NCBI GenBank assembly: GCA_947172415.1
Contig: OX359198.1
Coordinates: 5,301,401-5,365,400 of the forward strand
Length of the DNA stretch: 64,000 nucleotides
Reading direction: 5' to 3'
Origin: Chondrosia reniformis
Lineage: Eukaryota > Porifera > Demospongiae > Chondrillida > Chondrillidae
Shown piece by piece: positions 29,945 to 42,000 of the stretch. Numbering within the stretch: the stretch's first letter is position 1; each line of letters opens with the position of its first letter. A program made the translations under genes and the position numbers. The notes under the pieces were generated by a model. The model was not told the origin of the DNA. It saw only the letters and a program-made list of their open reading frames with translations, and searched no databases.

Positions 29945-30479
29945 TCCTATAAAACTTGTGTGTATATTACAGTAACATCATCAATAAAACATTCAATGTT
30001 ATTAATGAAGTAACATAACTAGTATTAGTTACGCCATTTTTTCTCTTTTATACCTACTACAAACCAAAACAAACATTAATAAGGACTCATATATATACGC
30101 ATATAACGCCTAAGTTAAATAGTTAAATATTATTATTATTATTACATAGCACCGGCCATTTTGGATTCACAAACTGATTGAGCAATAGCACAAGGATTCA
30201 AGACGTAGCACAATCACTCTGACTCAAAGGTATACAGATGTATTTGTTAAACAGAATCACAGGTTTCTTAATTATGAGGTATTATTTAATAAAGAAAGTC
30301 TTTTGAGTCTCAATATGTATGCAGCTTGACATATGTCAATTCATGCGCTCAGAGAAAGAGCTTGTACACAAATGATTTCTGTTGAACAATTGAAATATTA
30401 ATAGCTTGTGTAAACACTTCCATTCATGGGGTCACTGCACATGTTATATAATTCACTTATAACTTCGCTGGATAGCCAT

Positions 30480-31430
30480 GCATGCATGTTTTCGAGTCTG
30501 AACTCAATAACAATAACAACTTGCTGAATAGTTCGGGGCATGTAGTACATGTTGTCTATTGTTCTCGAACATGACATCGAAAACAATTTGGTTCCACGAT
30601 TTTCCGCCAAGTTCACGATGTTTCCCGCCGACAATTTCTAATAAATAGGCAAGGAAATTTTCAGTCTTTGGCCTCCGGGCTATCAACTCTGGAGGTCTAC
30701 TTTGGTGTGGATCGATGCGAAAACCATTCTTGGAGTACGAGTAATGGTACATGCCTATCCGAAGGGTCATCGGTGTTCGTATAGTGGGGTGGTCTCTCTA
30801 TCTATGGGTTAGTGCCTGGAGATGTATCTCACTATTAATCCTGCTTGTGTGTTAAATTGGCACTTGCGGATTCTTGCTATACGACCCGTACCTGGAGGTT
30901 GGTGTGGTTCCAGTGCCACTACGTAGTCGGTCAGGAAGCTATTGTAGGCTGCCACATCAGGTTGGTTTAATTTGGAAGGCATTTGCATTTGCATTTGGAA
31001 TTTTACATGCGCATGTGCTCAATGTTTATGTCCGTATGCTGGTAATTATGTATTCTCTAATTCTTTTCTTGTAGTTCATCGATGGGTCCCTACTCTAAAG
31101 CGACCTGGCCGATCCCAATGAGCTAAAGTCTGTGTACAGTACTCTCAAGCTGCGTTGTGTGCATATGATGATTCTCATTGGTGGGAGTTTGTGGTCCGCC
31201 AGGGTCGGGCTTGCTCTGTCCGTAGCGTGAGGCAGTGCAGGACTAGTAACTGGTCACAGGTCGGTCAGGTACGCCGGACCGTTCCCGAGCAACTTCTCTT
31301 ACGACGCCAGTAGTGGAAGTGTCAAACAGAGTTGAGAAACCGGAGGCCTTTTGGGGCACGAAGTACTTCTACCTCCACGTGGTGTGCCCTGGGATCACTT
31401 TACACTCAGTAAAGTGATGCAAAATGAAGT
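30480..31430. other. Unexplained GC-richer block
   Basis: CpG occurs here in varied contexts (CCGCCAAG, CCCGCCGAC, GTACGCCGGACCG), unlike the surrounding DNA. Minus-strand open frames at 30504-30770 and 30809-30994 and a ~63-codon plus-strand frame ending at about 31312 have gene-like composition. None has a domain I recognise. It could be a promoter or first exons of an unknown gene, a non-coding RNA, or an old retroelement. Confidence 0.3.
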
Positions 31431-33087
31431 ACTACAGCAAACCAATCCAAGCCACTCAAAAAAGAAAACAAAGCTAGAACATGGTCTCTTTACAACCGTG
31501 AAGAACTAAAAAAACAATATTTATTGTTTGAACATTTCTTTTTTATTTAGAAGTAGATATATATATATATATATATTTCAGAATTGTCAACAATATTGAT
31601 TATATTCATATACAATCCCAATTGGTGATAGTGATAAATACTATAGTTTAATAGTTTATATATAACAAATGAATCCAGCTATAAGCATGCAGTATACTCT
31701 TGTAAATTCTTGCATAACAAGTATCTGCATGCATGCAGTTTCATATGATCGGAAAATGAATATGCTATAAAGTATAAGATAAAGTATACTTATTTCGCAT
31801 GCATATTACGTGCTTCAGTAATTAAAACTGTGATGAAAAAGATGAAAAAGACGAAAAAGACGAATTCGAAAAATGACCAACATTCTAATAACGGAGGAAA
31901 AAAGACCAAAAACTCTATCAGTGCGATGAGCAAACAATTATGGCGTTTGTACTAGGATCACCATGTAGCGATTCTAATATGTGGCATCACGTTGTGTTCA
32001 TCAGTGACCAAATAACAACCTTTCCTGAGAAACCATATTTGTTCAGAAAATCATCACAGATCAATATTGAGACAATACACTGTAGTAATGGTCCTGCACA
32101 TTCTACATTCATCCATTTAGATTTATATACACAGGAGATATTATTATATTGTATCACACTATACCTAACTGCCTCCAATTGAAACCCAGTGTATGTATGG
32201 TGTATAAGCTTTAAAGGGTCTATTTCTAACCCTTTATACAAACTGTAGAGCTTAGTGTCACGTGACTGTATACATTAGCAGTAGCAGGTGTCCACATATA
32301 TACACTGTTTTGTGATGTTCTGTGTGCATGTCCTCAATCTTGTGTCCAGATGTCCACAGTGACATTGCTCCAACACAGACAACTAGGAACTTCTGGTTTG
32401 CCTATCAGTCACCAAGTATGGTGAGCCAGACCACCTCTCAAAGAACTTTTGTGGCAGTAGACATTTTGTTGAGTGACTCAAGCTGGTTCAATGACTGAAG
32501 GAGAAAGGTCATCACGATTCCATCAACTTTTGTCATAGTGGACAACTTCATATAGTGCATGCTTGTGGGATTGGCAGAGAGGTGTTATTCCAGGACAACC
32601 ATGGAGACAGACCACATGGCCAATATGTTTTAATTGTGTTAATTACCATGGGAATCTTACTAAAAAGAAGCATTAGATATTTAAAAGAATTAATGATGCA
32701 TTCATTGCATTGAATAAGGTCGCCATGTTTTTTGGGCCATCCCTACTTAGAGAGTACTACAGTACTCTCTGATAATATATACAGTTCCATATATGCATGC
32801 AGATGGTTAATTTTTTAATATAATGTGTAAATCCTCTGATAGTTTGACAGTTCTGTTTTGTTCATAATCTTGTGTGTATATATCTGTTTAATCTCTCAAC
32901 ATCAGATTCTGTAGTTGGCCATCAAACCATATGATCTCTGGATACCTCTGACACTGCGGTTAGCCAGCCAATTGATCCTCCAAATTGAGGCTCCGTTTCT
33001 TAGGTGGAACTTTGCTAGAATCTAGGGATTACAAATAAATTTTTCTCAGCTTTTACTCCTTGAAGGTGTACATGAGTAATATAAAAC

Positions 33088-33267
33088 ACCAATTTCCTAC
33101 ATACTACATGCATCTCTTCTACAGTAAAAGGTCTAGAGGAACTAAACCTAACTAGTGAGTGCATTTGGATGAGGATACAAGAATCTTCTCTTTATTCTTA
33201 TGCTTCACTGGACCAGACAATTGTTTCTGGGAATACCACCCTTCATCAGTGACCCTGGAGGTCTTTA
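33088..33267 (-). repeat. Dispersed repeat A, reverse copy
   Basis: Contains GAACTAAACCTAACTAGTGAG, TGGATGAGGATACAAGAATC and TTCATCAGTGACCCTGGAGG. Confidence 0.75.
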
Positions 33268-33311
33268 TGGAAGCTCCTTAGATCCTGTACATGTACATAT
33301 GTGTGTATGTA

Positions 33312-33408
33312 TGAAAACTCTTCCTCATCCAAAGCTCTCACTAGGTTTATTTCCCTATATAGGCCTTTACCCTAGAGTAGATGTAGCATGTTGTATCAGA
33401 TTATTCAT
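33312..33408 (+). repeat. Dispersed repeat A, forward copy
   Basis: Lies about 45 bp from the preceding reverse copy, forming an inverted pair. Ends AGATTATTCATG. Confidence 0.7.
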
Positions 33409-34322
33409 GTATATATGTATGCAAATCAATTTTAAACAAGTCTCTTACCAACAGAATTAAGAGCTTCTCCATTTTGTTTCTCATTTACCAAATAATGAGC
33501 ACAGCTTTAGTACTGAACATTTCAGCAACTCAGAGACTGTGTCATTGCTGCATGCATTTGGAAAGTCATCCAGTGCATTCTATAGTACATAAAATTATTA
33601 TAACAGACATACGTACACATGGACAGGTATCAGAAAGATACATATAATTTATACAGTATAGCCCGAACCATATTATAGTATTATAATAGCAGATTTTTTG
33701 GACATTCATGATCAGCATATCATAATTATACCAGTGCATGTACTCTGCTCTATTTACCCATATGGACCTAACGATAACATTAGGCAACTTAAAAAAGAAA
33801 TTGTCAATCCTTTTTAATCACTTATCTCATAACTTGAAGATGACATCTGCACTCCAATCTAAATCGACAGGGAGTGGTTTCAATATAAATTTCCTATAGG
33901 TTTTCTATAGTCTTATGGCCTTTTATATGCAAACTTTGTCCTTTGTTTTCTACCAAACAGAAGCCTAAATATTTTTATTTAGGCTTCTTTAATTCCCTTA
34001 ATTTAAAATGAGTTCTGTAGCTATACCCTGTATTTTATGCTAATGTGCCCATTCTGTTTAATGTAAATCTACATATACATAATTTTAATGGAAATATATA
34101 CTACATGCTAGAGTTTCAGTAGTAAATAGGGAAATTAGGGGGCTGGACCTTAAATATCGTATGGATTTTACTCCTTATCCTTTATCTATGTCTATCCAGC
34201 GTTTTGCGTGAGCTGCAAAAAGTTTTGAAATTGGTCCCTTTTGAAGGCCCTTGTAGGGTGGGTAGAAGGATTAAATTTCTTAAAACATAGGCCACTGGCA
34301 GGTGGCGTAAAAGTAGCTACTC

Positions 34323-37300
34323 ATGATTCTAAGGAGGTGGCTTCGTTCAATGGTCTTTAGACCCATTCGTTGTCATTTTAAGAACAAGATCGTTCTGGCT
34401 TCGATTTCCACCTCTTTCAGGAAACTTCAAGCCATCGAACCATTTTCAAAAATTCCCGTTAAACGAGGATCTCTTATCAGAGGGGTTCTGCCTGAGATTA
34501 GACGTGATGGCAGGCCATTATGCTACAAATTAGAAGAGTGGCAAAGGGAATACGGAAAGACATTCAGAGTTCACTTTGGCTATGGTAAGTACTTGCTTCG
34601 CGTGAGTACTCCAGAAGGAGTAGAAACTGTCCAGAGAAACGAAGGAAAGTATCCCAATCGAGGTAATGTGCTAAGCGGTATTGCGGCAGCCTCAAAGGAA
34701 GCAGATACCCCTAACTATCTCCTCAGGTAAGTAGGTACCTTATGTATTGATTATAGGGAAGTTAATTTAGTAATTGACATACTTTATTGCATGTGCTACC
34801 TACGTTTGACACACGAACAATCTTGAACACCATATTTTAATATTATGGTTTATCATGCCTATGAAGCTAAGGAAGCATATATTTAAGAGGAAAGAAGAAG
34901 CCCAACGATATCCTCATCCAAAGCTCTTCAGGTTTGCCCCAAGTAACTAGCCTGGGAAAATTGTGCTTTAAGCTCTTCTTTCTTCCTCCACTGGGCCAGA
35001 CAGCTGTTTCTGGGAATTCCACCCTTCACCAGTGACCCTGGAAGTCTTTGTCTTCTTGATCTTTTGTGAGTCCTCAATGTTTGTATACTTTAGGGAGGGA
35101 GAGGAGTGGAAGGAAGCAAGATCACAATTGAATCCGGGAATTGTTCTAAGACGTTTGAATGCCATTGCATACAGGTTGGATGAAGTAGCAGATACCTTTA
35201 TTGAAATAATGCTAGAAAATCAAGACAAAAATGGATATGTCCCTGACATTAGAAGCTTTATGGGCCCATGGTCTACTGAAGGTACATGAATACACACCAT
35301 TTTCTAACATGCTACATCCACTTTAGAGTAAAGGCCTATAGGGAACTAAACCTAGTGAGAGCTTTGGATGAGGATACAAGAATTTTCTCCTACTTTTCTT
35401 CTTCTGGGCCAGACAGCTGTTTCTATATACATAAATTTGTGTAATTATACTTATGCATTATATCTGTCTTTCCCATCTAGCTATTCACATAATTGAGGCA
35501 AATAGGAGCCCAGAACAACATTTTATAGTTTTATAGTCTCATACATGCCATTTACTTACATACTCTTAATAGAATAAGGATTTCTTCTAACTGTATCAAG
35601 CTTATCTTTTGTGTGATTCATCTTTCAAACTTTTTGAGCATCCAGAGACACAGATGGTAACAATCTTTTCGGGTGTCAGACGTTTTGACCCATGGACCAA
35701 CTTCAGTCTCTAAAGAGGTTGAAACATCTGACACTCCAAAAGATTGTCTCTAGATGTTCAAAAATTTGAAAGATGAACCATTACATACTTTTAATATTAT
35801 TTAAAGTTTAATATTTTTCTATATACTTAGCAATGTCAAGGTTTGTTTTCCCCCAAAATATTATGATTCAGAAGTTTAACTCAAAGGAAGCTGAAAAAAT
35901 GGCCAAAGCATTAGGTAATACTGTAGAGGCAAGCGTCAAGGTGTCAACAAGTCCTGAATGGTACCTAAGGACTTTTAGACGAAGGCAATTTAAATCTCTT
36001 ACTAATGACATGAAAATTGTAAAAGAAATTTGTACCAGTTGGTTGGATGAAGATTTACTAGATGTAGAGTCAGTGGAAGAAGACTGTCTCTTGAAACAGT
36101 GGAAGTTGCAACAGTTCTCCCGAAAGATGATCATATCAGCTGTAGTTGCATTTCTTTCTGCTGGTGTAGATAGTGTACGTTTTATGTACAATATATGTAT
36201 ATATATGATACTGTAGCTAATGTTCTATGACTGCCATTGGCTTATGCATGTCATTGCATACACAAGTAGTGTTAGGTGGATAGGGATTTATTATAGCTGC
36301 ACCAGACTTATCTTTGAAATGGTTCATCTTTGGTCTTTTGAGCGTCTAGAGACACTCAAAGACTATAGATGAACCATCTTCAAGACAAATGGTGTTGTGC
36401 ATATGTATGTAAATGTTACTGTTCACTATTGATTTACAGTTGATTAAGGGAATTATGGTTCTATATGTATCCTTATGAGAGGGTGGAAGTGTAAGTGTAT
36501 TTGTTTTAAATGTTTTTGCAGACATCAAATCAGATGTCATTTCTGCTCTACTTGGTTGCAAAATATCCCGAGGTACAGAAAAAACTTCACGATGAAGTTT
36601 TCTCTGTCATAGGCCAAAATGGAAAGGTTGACGGTGAATCTCTACAGGCATTGCCTTACCTTAAAGCATGTTTCAAGGAAACTGTCAGGTATGTACAGGT
36701 TATATCATACGTAACTCAGATACTGTACAGTACGTATGTTAGTAGAACTGACGATATGTACCACAAAGGAACAACAACATGGTAATGTACCAAATGTAAT
36801 TAGTATGTATCAAGGTATTAAGGTTCTGTGATTGAAGGAATGAAAGTTTCATAAAGTGGACTACTTGACTAATCAAAGTGATAATCAAACCACAAGTAAA
36901 TATAATCATCCTTAAAAGGGAAAAGAGGAAAGAAGCAATTGCTGGGAATTGAACCCAGGACAGCTGGTTATGACGAACTATACAATCAAAGCAATGCCTC
37001 CCTATACTGTAATCTTTGAAGTAATCTTGTGTTGTGGTTTGACTACGTATCTCAGTTGTATACATAAAATATAGATTATTTTGAATTTGCTAATCCTTTA
37101 AGATATGCTTATATAATGCATCTTCTTCTAAACGTAACTTTAGAATATTTCCAATTGCTCCTGCATATGTGCGAGTGATGCCAGAAGAAACTGTAATTGA
37201 TGGTTACTCCATCCAAAAGAAGGTAACAGTAGCTATAGCAAAGAGAATGATGTCATGATTGCTGTTTTTCATGTCACTGAATCATAAGATGTCCGTAGCT

Positions 37301-38171
37301 CCTGTATTGCCTCTCATTTCCAGACTTCTGTGTTGTTGGATACCTGGAGTATCGGTAGGAATCCGGAGTACTTTGAAGATCCCTTAAGTTTCAAACCAGA
37401 GAGGTGGCTACAAAATGAAAGTTCTTCTTCATTTAAACCTTTTACTCTAAATGTATTTGGAAATGGACCAAGACAGTGTGTTGGTATGCATGTGTAAATG
37501 TGCATACTTCATGTTAGCATGTTTATGTTACGACCCACTTTCCAACCTAATCCATTTCAAAGCTGGCCGTCCTGCATTGAACATACCCAGAGTATGTACC
37601 TATGAAACTATGGAAACTTAAAGAGAATAGACTAAAATACAATTTTCTTAAACCGATGACTTAAGGCAAACCTTTAGAGCTTAAACATGTACGTATGTAC
37701 GTATAGGCATGAACATAAGTATAGAACATTTACAATTTATATAGTCATGGTTTCATACATAACCTGCTTTTACTTAATCAATATTGTAGGTAGAAGAATT
37801 GCTGAACTAGAAATGTATTCTCTATTAGCAAAAGTGAGACCAAACTATGTACATATATACATGTATACACATAGTAATACATGAATACCATATCAGAAGT
37901 ATTGAACACCATTTTGTACAACTTGCAAAAAGGGGATAACCTCTAATGGTCAGAAAGATGTATCCGAAAGTGTCCCTAAATAGGAAGGGTCTACTGTGCA
38001 TGTATTAGAGGTACTATATATTAGTAACAACTTTTCTGTAATCGACCCATCATGCAGATTGCACAGAGAATGAGAATGACATTGGATACAGATAGTGATA
38101 ATGTTGAAGCAGTTGGGAGTGCCTCACTAAAGCCAAACAAACCTCTAAGGATAAAATTCACTCCTTGGTGA
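34323..38171 (+). CDS. Mitochondrial-class cytochrome P450
   Basis: Haem-thiolate monooxygenase of the mitochondrial clan (CYP11/24/27-like), probably using adrenodoxin on a lipid or sterol substrate. Exons: 34323-34726, 35094-35281, 35831-36174, 36522-36688, 37144-37222, 37324-37483, 37790-37833, 38058-38171; 499 aa, a normal length. The N-terminus (MILRRWLRSMVFRPIRCHFK) is basic and has no membrane anchor, as in a mitochondrial presequence. The I-helix has AGVDSTSNQMSFLLYLVAK, the K-helix ETVR, then PERW, and the haem loop FGNGPRQCVGRRIAELEM, where the Cys (about residue 446) binds haem. The double Arg after CVG is typical of mitochondrial P450s, which use it for adrenodoxin contact. The subfamily cannot be assigned by eye. 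Confidence 0.93.
34972..35076 (-). repeat. Dispersed repeat A, reverse fragment next to P450 exon 2
   Basis: GCCAGACAGCTGTTTCTGGG to GATCTTTTGTGAGTCCTCA; it ends about 17 bp before the exon 2 acceptor at 35093. A forward fragment (CCTCATCCAAAGCTCTTCAGG) lies at about 34911. Confidence 0.7.
35290..35426 (-). repeat. Dispersed repeat A, reverse copy
   Basis: Lies immediately after P450 exon 2, with ACATGCTACATCCACTTTAG and TGGGCCAGACAGCTGTTTCT. Confidence 0.75.
35615..35779. mobile_element. Palindromic element with nested inverted repeats
   Basis: The outer arms (ATTCATCTTTCAAAC...GCATCCAGAGACA and TGTCTCTAGATG...TTTGAAAGATGAACC) pair, as do the inner arms GGTGTCAGACGTTTTGACCC and GGTTGAAACATCTGACACTCC. 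The inner part resembles the hammerhead-like core of retrozyme or Penelope relics. It lies in P450 intron 2. Confidence 0.6.
36301..36394. repeat. 94-bp hairpin repeat (P450 intron 3)
   Basis: ATGGTTCATCTTTGGTCTTTTGAG pairs with CTCAAAGACTATAGATGAACCAT across a GCGTCTAGAGACA loop. It shares the GGTTCATCTTT and TCTAGAGACA words with the element at 35615-35779. Confidence 0.65.
36875..37010 (-). mobile_element. tRNA-derived SINE copy (P450 intron 4)
   Basis: The reverse strand carries the B-box-like region GGGAATTGAACCCAGGAC and ACAGCTGGTTATGAC. The 3' flank AATCAAACCACAAGTAA is shared with the copy at 58110-58276. The A-box part is damaged. Confidence 0.6.
37922..38000 (-). mobile_element. 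Tigger-like terminal fragment (P450 intron 7)
   Basis: The minus strand reads ACAGTAGACCCTTCCTATTT then AGGGACACTTTCGGATAC, a Tigger-type terminal repeat. It includes GGATAACCTCT, which also occurs in the 17-bp minisatellite at 45775-46455. Confidence 0.45.
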
Positions 38172-39018
38172 CACGAACCATGTGACTCTGTTCAGTTTTA
38201 ATCATTTAATTCATTATTGTATTGGTTTTACATACTTCTTGCATGAAATTATGATATATAAATTTTTATATACATATAAATTTTGCCAATTTTAAAACCA
38301 TGCCATCTAGATAACACAGCTACTATGGACAACTATAGAGAGTACTTTATCACAAGGATTGTGCATATGGACTTATCTAGTTAGATTGTGGTTGCATTAA
38401 TAATGATTGTGGCCTATAGACCTGACGAGACATATGTATATAGCATTCTGATCCCACATGTATATAAACTGGAATGTATACATGATGCTTGGAGGTTCAA
38501 AAATAAAGACTGAAGTTGAAGAAGCATATCAAACCACAGGAAGGTCGCATGGAAAGAGACAGCAAATCGTATGTCATGATGAGCAGTTAGTGCAGCAGAA
38601 AGATAAGAAATCAAAAGAGGATTTACTTATAGAGAGCAAGTAATTACGTATCAAATGAAGTTCAAATAGCCAGAGTCAAAACCTGGCAAGAAATCCAGGA
38701 AACAGTGACTAAACAATGGCTAAAATTAATACAGAATTATACGTATCTATATATATATATGTATTATGAATACTTATAATTTTACTTGATTCAGCTAAAA
38801 TCAGATACGGTGTATATATACAAGACAGTGATCATATGGTAAGGCTAACCATGCAGAAGTGGCATACTAAAACTTTGCTTTATATATATTGTGCATGCAT
38901 ATTGTGATACATGCAGTGTCTCTATAAGCAAATATAGTATTATCAAAACTACATTGTGTATTGAGAAATAGACAAAGGTATAGATCACTATTAATTTTAC
39001 AGAATAAACTTGTACTGT
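38172..39018. other. Convergent interval between P450 and wolframin
   Basis: 3' ends of two converging genes. A 61-codon plus ORF (38458-38643) is hydrophilic and unrecognised. Otherwise I see only AT-rich sequence and short TATATA runs. Confidence 0.5.
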
Positions 39019-42000
39019 TCAATTCATTACATTTCTAGCATTACGGTCATCAATAAATATATGACCAAACAAAAAAGTTTGAAAATGATGCAGAAATCCA
39101 ATGGAAATCTTCTTTGCTAAATCCCATAGGTGTGAGTTGCGCTCTTTAGATTGGACATGTCCTTTGTTGCTGTACACAACGTTTTGGCCTTTAATGGAAA
39201 AGCTATCCAATTTCAGCTGTACCTTATTGGAGCCCAATCCACTATAAAGTGTTGCATTGAACCTAATACCCATACCCTTTGCCAATTTTCGGACACCCTC
39301 CAAAACATGTTTAGAACTGTGCACGAGGAGGGATACATCAAATGTTCCTTCGATCTGAGACCTCTCTGTTTCTGAGTCATTGCTGTGAACATCAGACACT
39401 TCAATGGCAAACACAGACTTATCGTGATAATGCAAATTACAAGGGTCTTCCTCGCACACCGAGTCCCCATCTTCACTACATGTCCTAGTTTCGGAACCAA
39501 ACAGACAATGCCCTGCATCATGCATTTGACCCATATCGGAAAACTTGTCAAAGATGGTGATGTAAACATTTTCTTGGCTTACAACTTTGACAAATTGTAC
39601 AATTCCTTCCAATGCAAGGACCTGTCTCCCCTCTAATCTACTGCAATTTACCTGAACGGCAGCCATATTTCCATTATTCAGCCATTTTTGTGGTCCACAA
39701 TGGCTCACATAATCTTTCCATTTGACATCGGCAGGCGGTTGAGTTTGCTGAAAAGTAACATAAATGTCTGATAGGAGAACCAAAGTTGCAATCGGAAGAA
39801 CAACTGTAAAGATAATTACCAGATGATTAAACTGTATGACACCGAGTACTGGAGACTTTGCCACACTCTTTCCAAACCTATAACACGCAAGCAGCAATGC
39901 ACACACGCCCACAACCACAAGCACACCCAAAAGGATATGTGGTCCGTTAACTACAGCTAAATACATCACTTTAATAGTCACAAAAGGAGGTATCAAAATT
40001 GGAACATGGGAAATAAAAAACATCATCCAGTTAATATTCACAACATAGTCCTTATCAGTGAGGAACTTCCAAAACACCATCCATAGCAACCACCACAGGC
40101 TGGTTACTATGAAGGGGCCTGCAATTGTATAAAAGTACATCTTTCCGCTCCTAAGCCATGCTGCAAAGATCCAAGTTGCTATGGAAACATGTACTAGACC
40201 TAAAACCAGATATCCAACATAAAAGCACCACTCCACTATTTCCCAATTCAGAAAAGGTAGCTCAAAAACAGAGTCCTTTACAAACAGTAACATTAGACCA
40301 TGCCCCATATACAATGCCATTGAGACCATCTTAACAAGAGCAGCCAAGGATAGTATCTTTTTATTCCAAATCTTCCGACCAAGACACACAACTACAAACA
40401 TAATAAAGGCTCCACCACATACCACTTCAGGCGAGATAAAGAGGTCCTTGGACGCATGGAAAGTAAGCAACACAGCCACACACAGCCCAAATATGGCAGC
40501 ATAGTACTTTGTAACCAATTGGAGCTGGCTGGTCTCACTGAGTCTTGCATCAACCACCACACCTCTCTCTCTGCTTATATATCTGCTCCATACTTCATAG
40601 TGACCTTTTGTCCTATCATGGTTGCTTAGCAACAAGAATGTTGAAATAATCATGCCTCCTAACAGTGGCCAGAACAGAATGAGTCCGGCCACAGCAATGA
40701 CTCTGCTGAGGGAAAGGGCAGCAAAGGCAGCAACAAGTAGGAAGATCTCCTTTGTTGGGAAGAATCCTCTCAGCATGTGAACAGCATTCTTGTCAACATA
40801 TTTGGGGACTTCCTTCCTCGCAATGTAATCAAAGCTGTGTCTTGCTGGGAATCCTAGTATCTGGGAGAGACAAGAAAATGTAACACAAACAAGAAATAAC
40901 TCAAATACTGTAAGATGGCAACGCAATTGGAGTTTTGTGTTTATGTACGTGTTAATGTTTGTACATATTTCTGATAGACTATATGTAATAACTGCTGATC
41001 ATGTGACCTCCAAACAATGGGATCCTTCAAAGAAGGTCACATGACTGAAGGTTAATGCAAACTTTTTCCTTAGTTGGTCTTCTGAGTCAGCAGTGGCACC
41101 AGCACCCTCAAATCCCATTGGTTGGAGGTCACATGATCAGCACTAAAATATTAAGGCCAGAGCCAGAGCCAAAGAGACCATTAAAAGCACTTTGGTCAAA
41201 GTTGATAAAATGGATATGTAACAGGAGAAAGTTCAAAGTTCAACTCTCTTTGAAATGGACTTTATGCACAGGTATACCTTTTCCATAATGCCAGCTTTAC
41301 GAAAACGTTCCAAATCAGCTTCAGTCATATCTTCCATTTCAAAGTCAATCGCCAGTTTTCCAGTGGTAAAGGAGACGACAGTGTCGCAGTAGACATCATC
41401 AGTCACCTGATGGAGGTGATGAGATGAGACGTGTGCATCAAAACTTACTAGACCAAACTGAACAAATTGTATTTAATATTTACACAACTGAATTACTCAG
41501 TTCTATAAACATATGTGGGTATTAAATGATGTGATTTTGGCTTTCGCTGATTCTTGTCTCGTTTTTGAATCGTAGTGGAAATTGTTTCAACTAAATACAT
41601 GTACCATTGAGGTACCAATTAATGTACTGGACACATTTAGAGCTGGATGGAAATTGAGTAACTTCAACTAACTTAAATAGTTTACAAGTGAGATACACTG
41701 ATAAACATACCTTACCATATATGTACATATTAAATGTATAGAAATTTTTTGAATAAGCGAGAGATCCTATTCTGTATAGACAAATGTCATGGAGACAGTC
41801 AGTGTGAAATCTAAAAATATTCTACTGCAATTGCTGTGGTAATTACTGATATCATAAACTCACAAGTACTAACATACGCCTAATACTTGATTATATTTAA
41901 ACAAGTTAGGTAAGGAAGATAAGGATACTCATGCTACATATATAAGTATATTTAACAAGCAGTGCTCTGCATATATGTAGGTAGTGGTAACCTCCTGCAT

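Larger units (their letters stand above)
29945..34322. other. Gap between the ankyrin gene and P450
   Basis: No recognised gene. It includes a GC- and CpG-richer block (30480-31430), an (AT)n run at about 31556-31577, two copies of dispersed repeat A (33088-33267 and 33312-33408), and a GAAAAAGA-type short repeat near 31835-31865. Confidence 0.5.
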
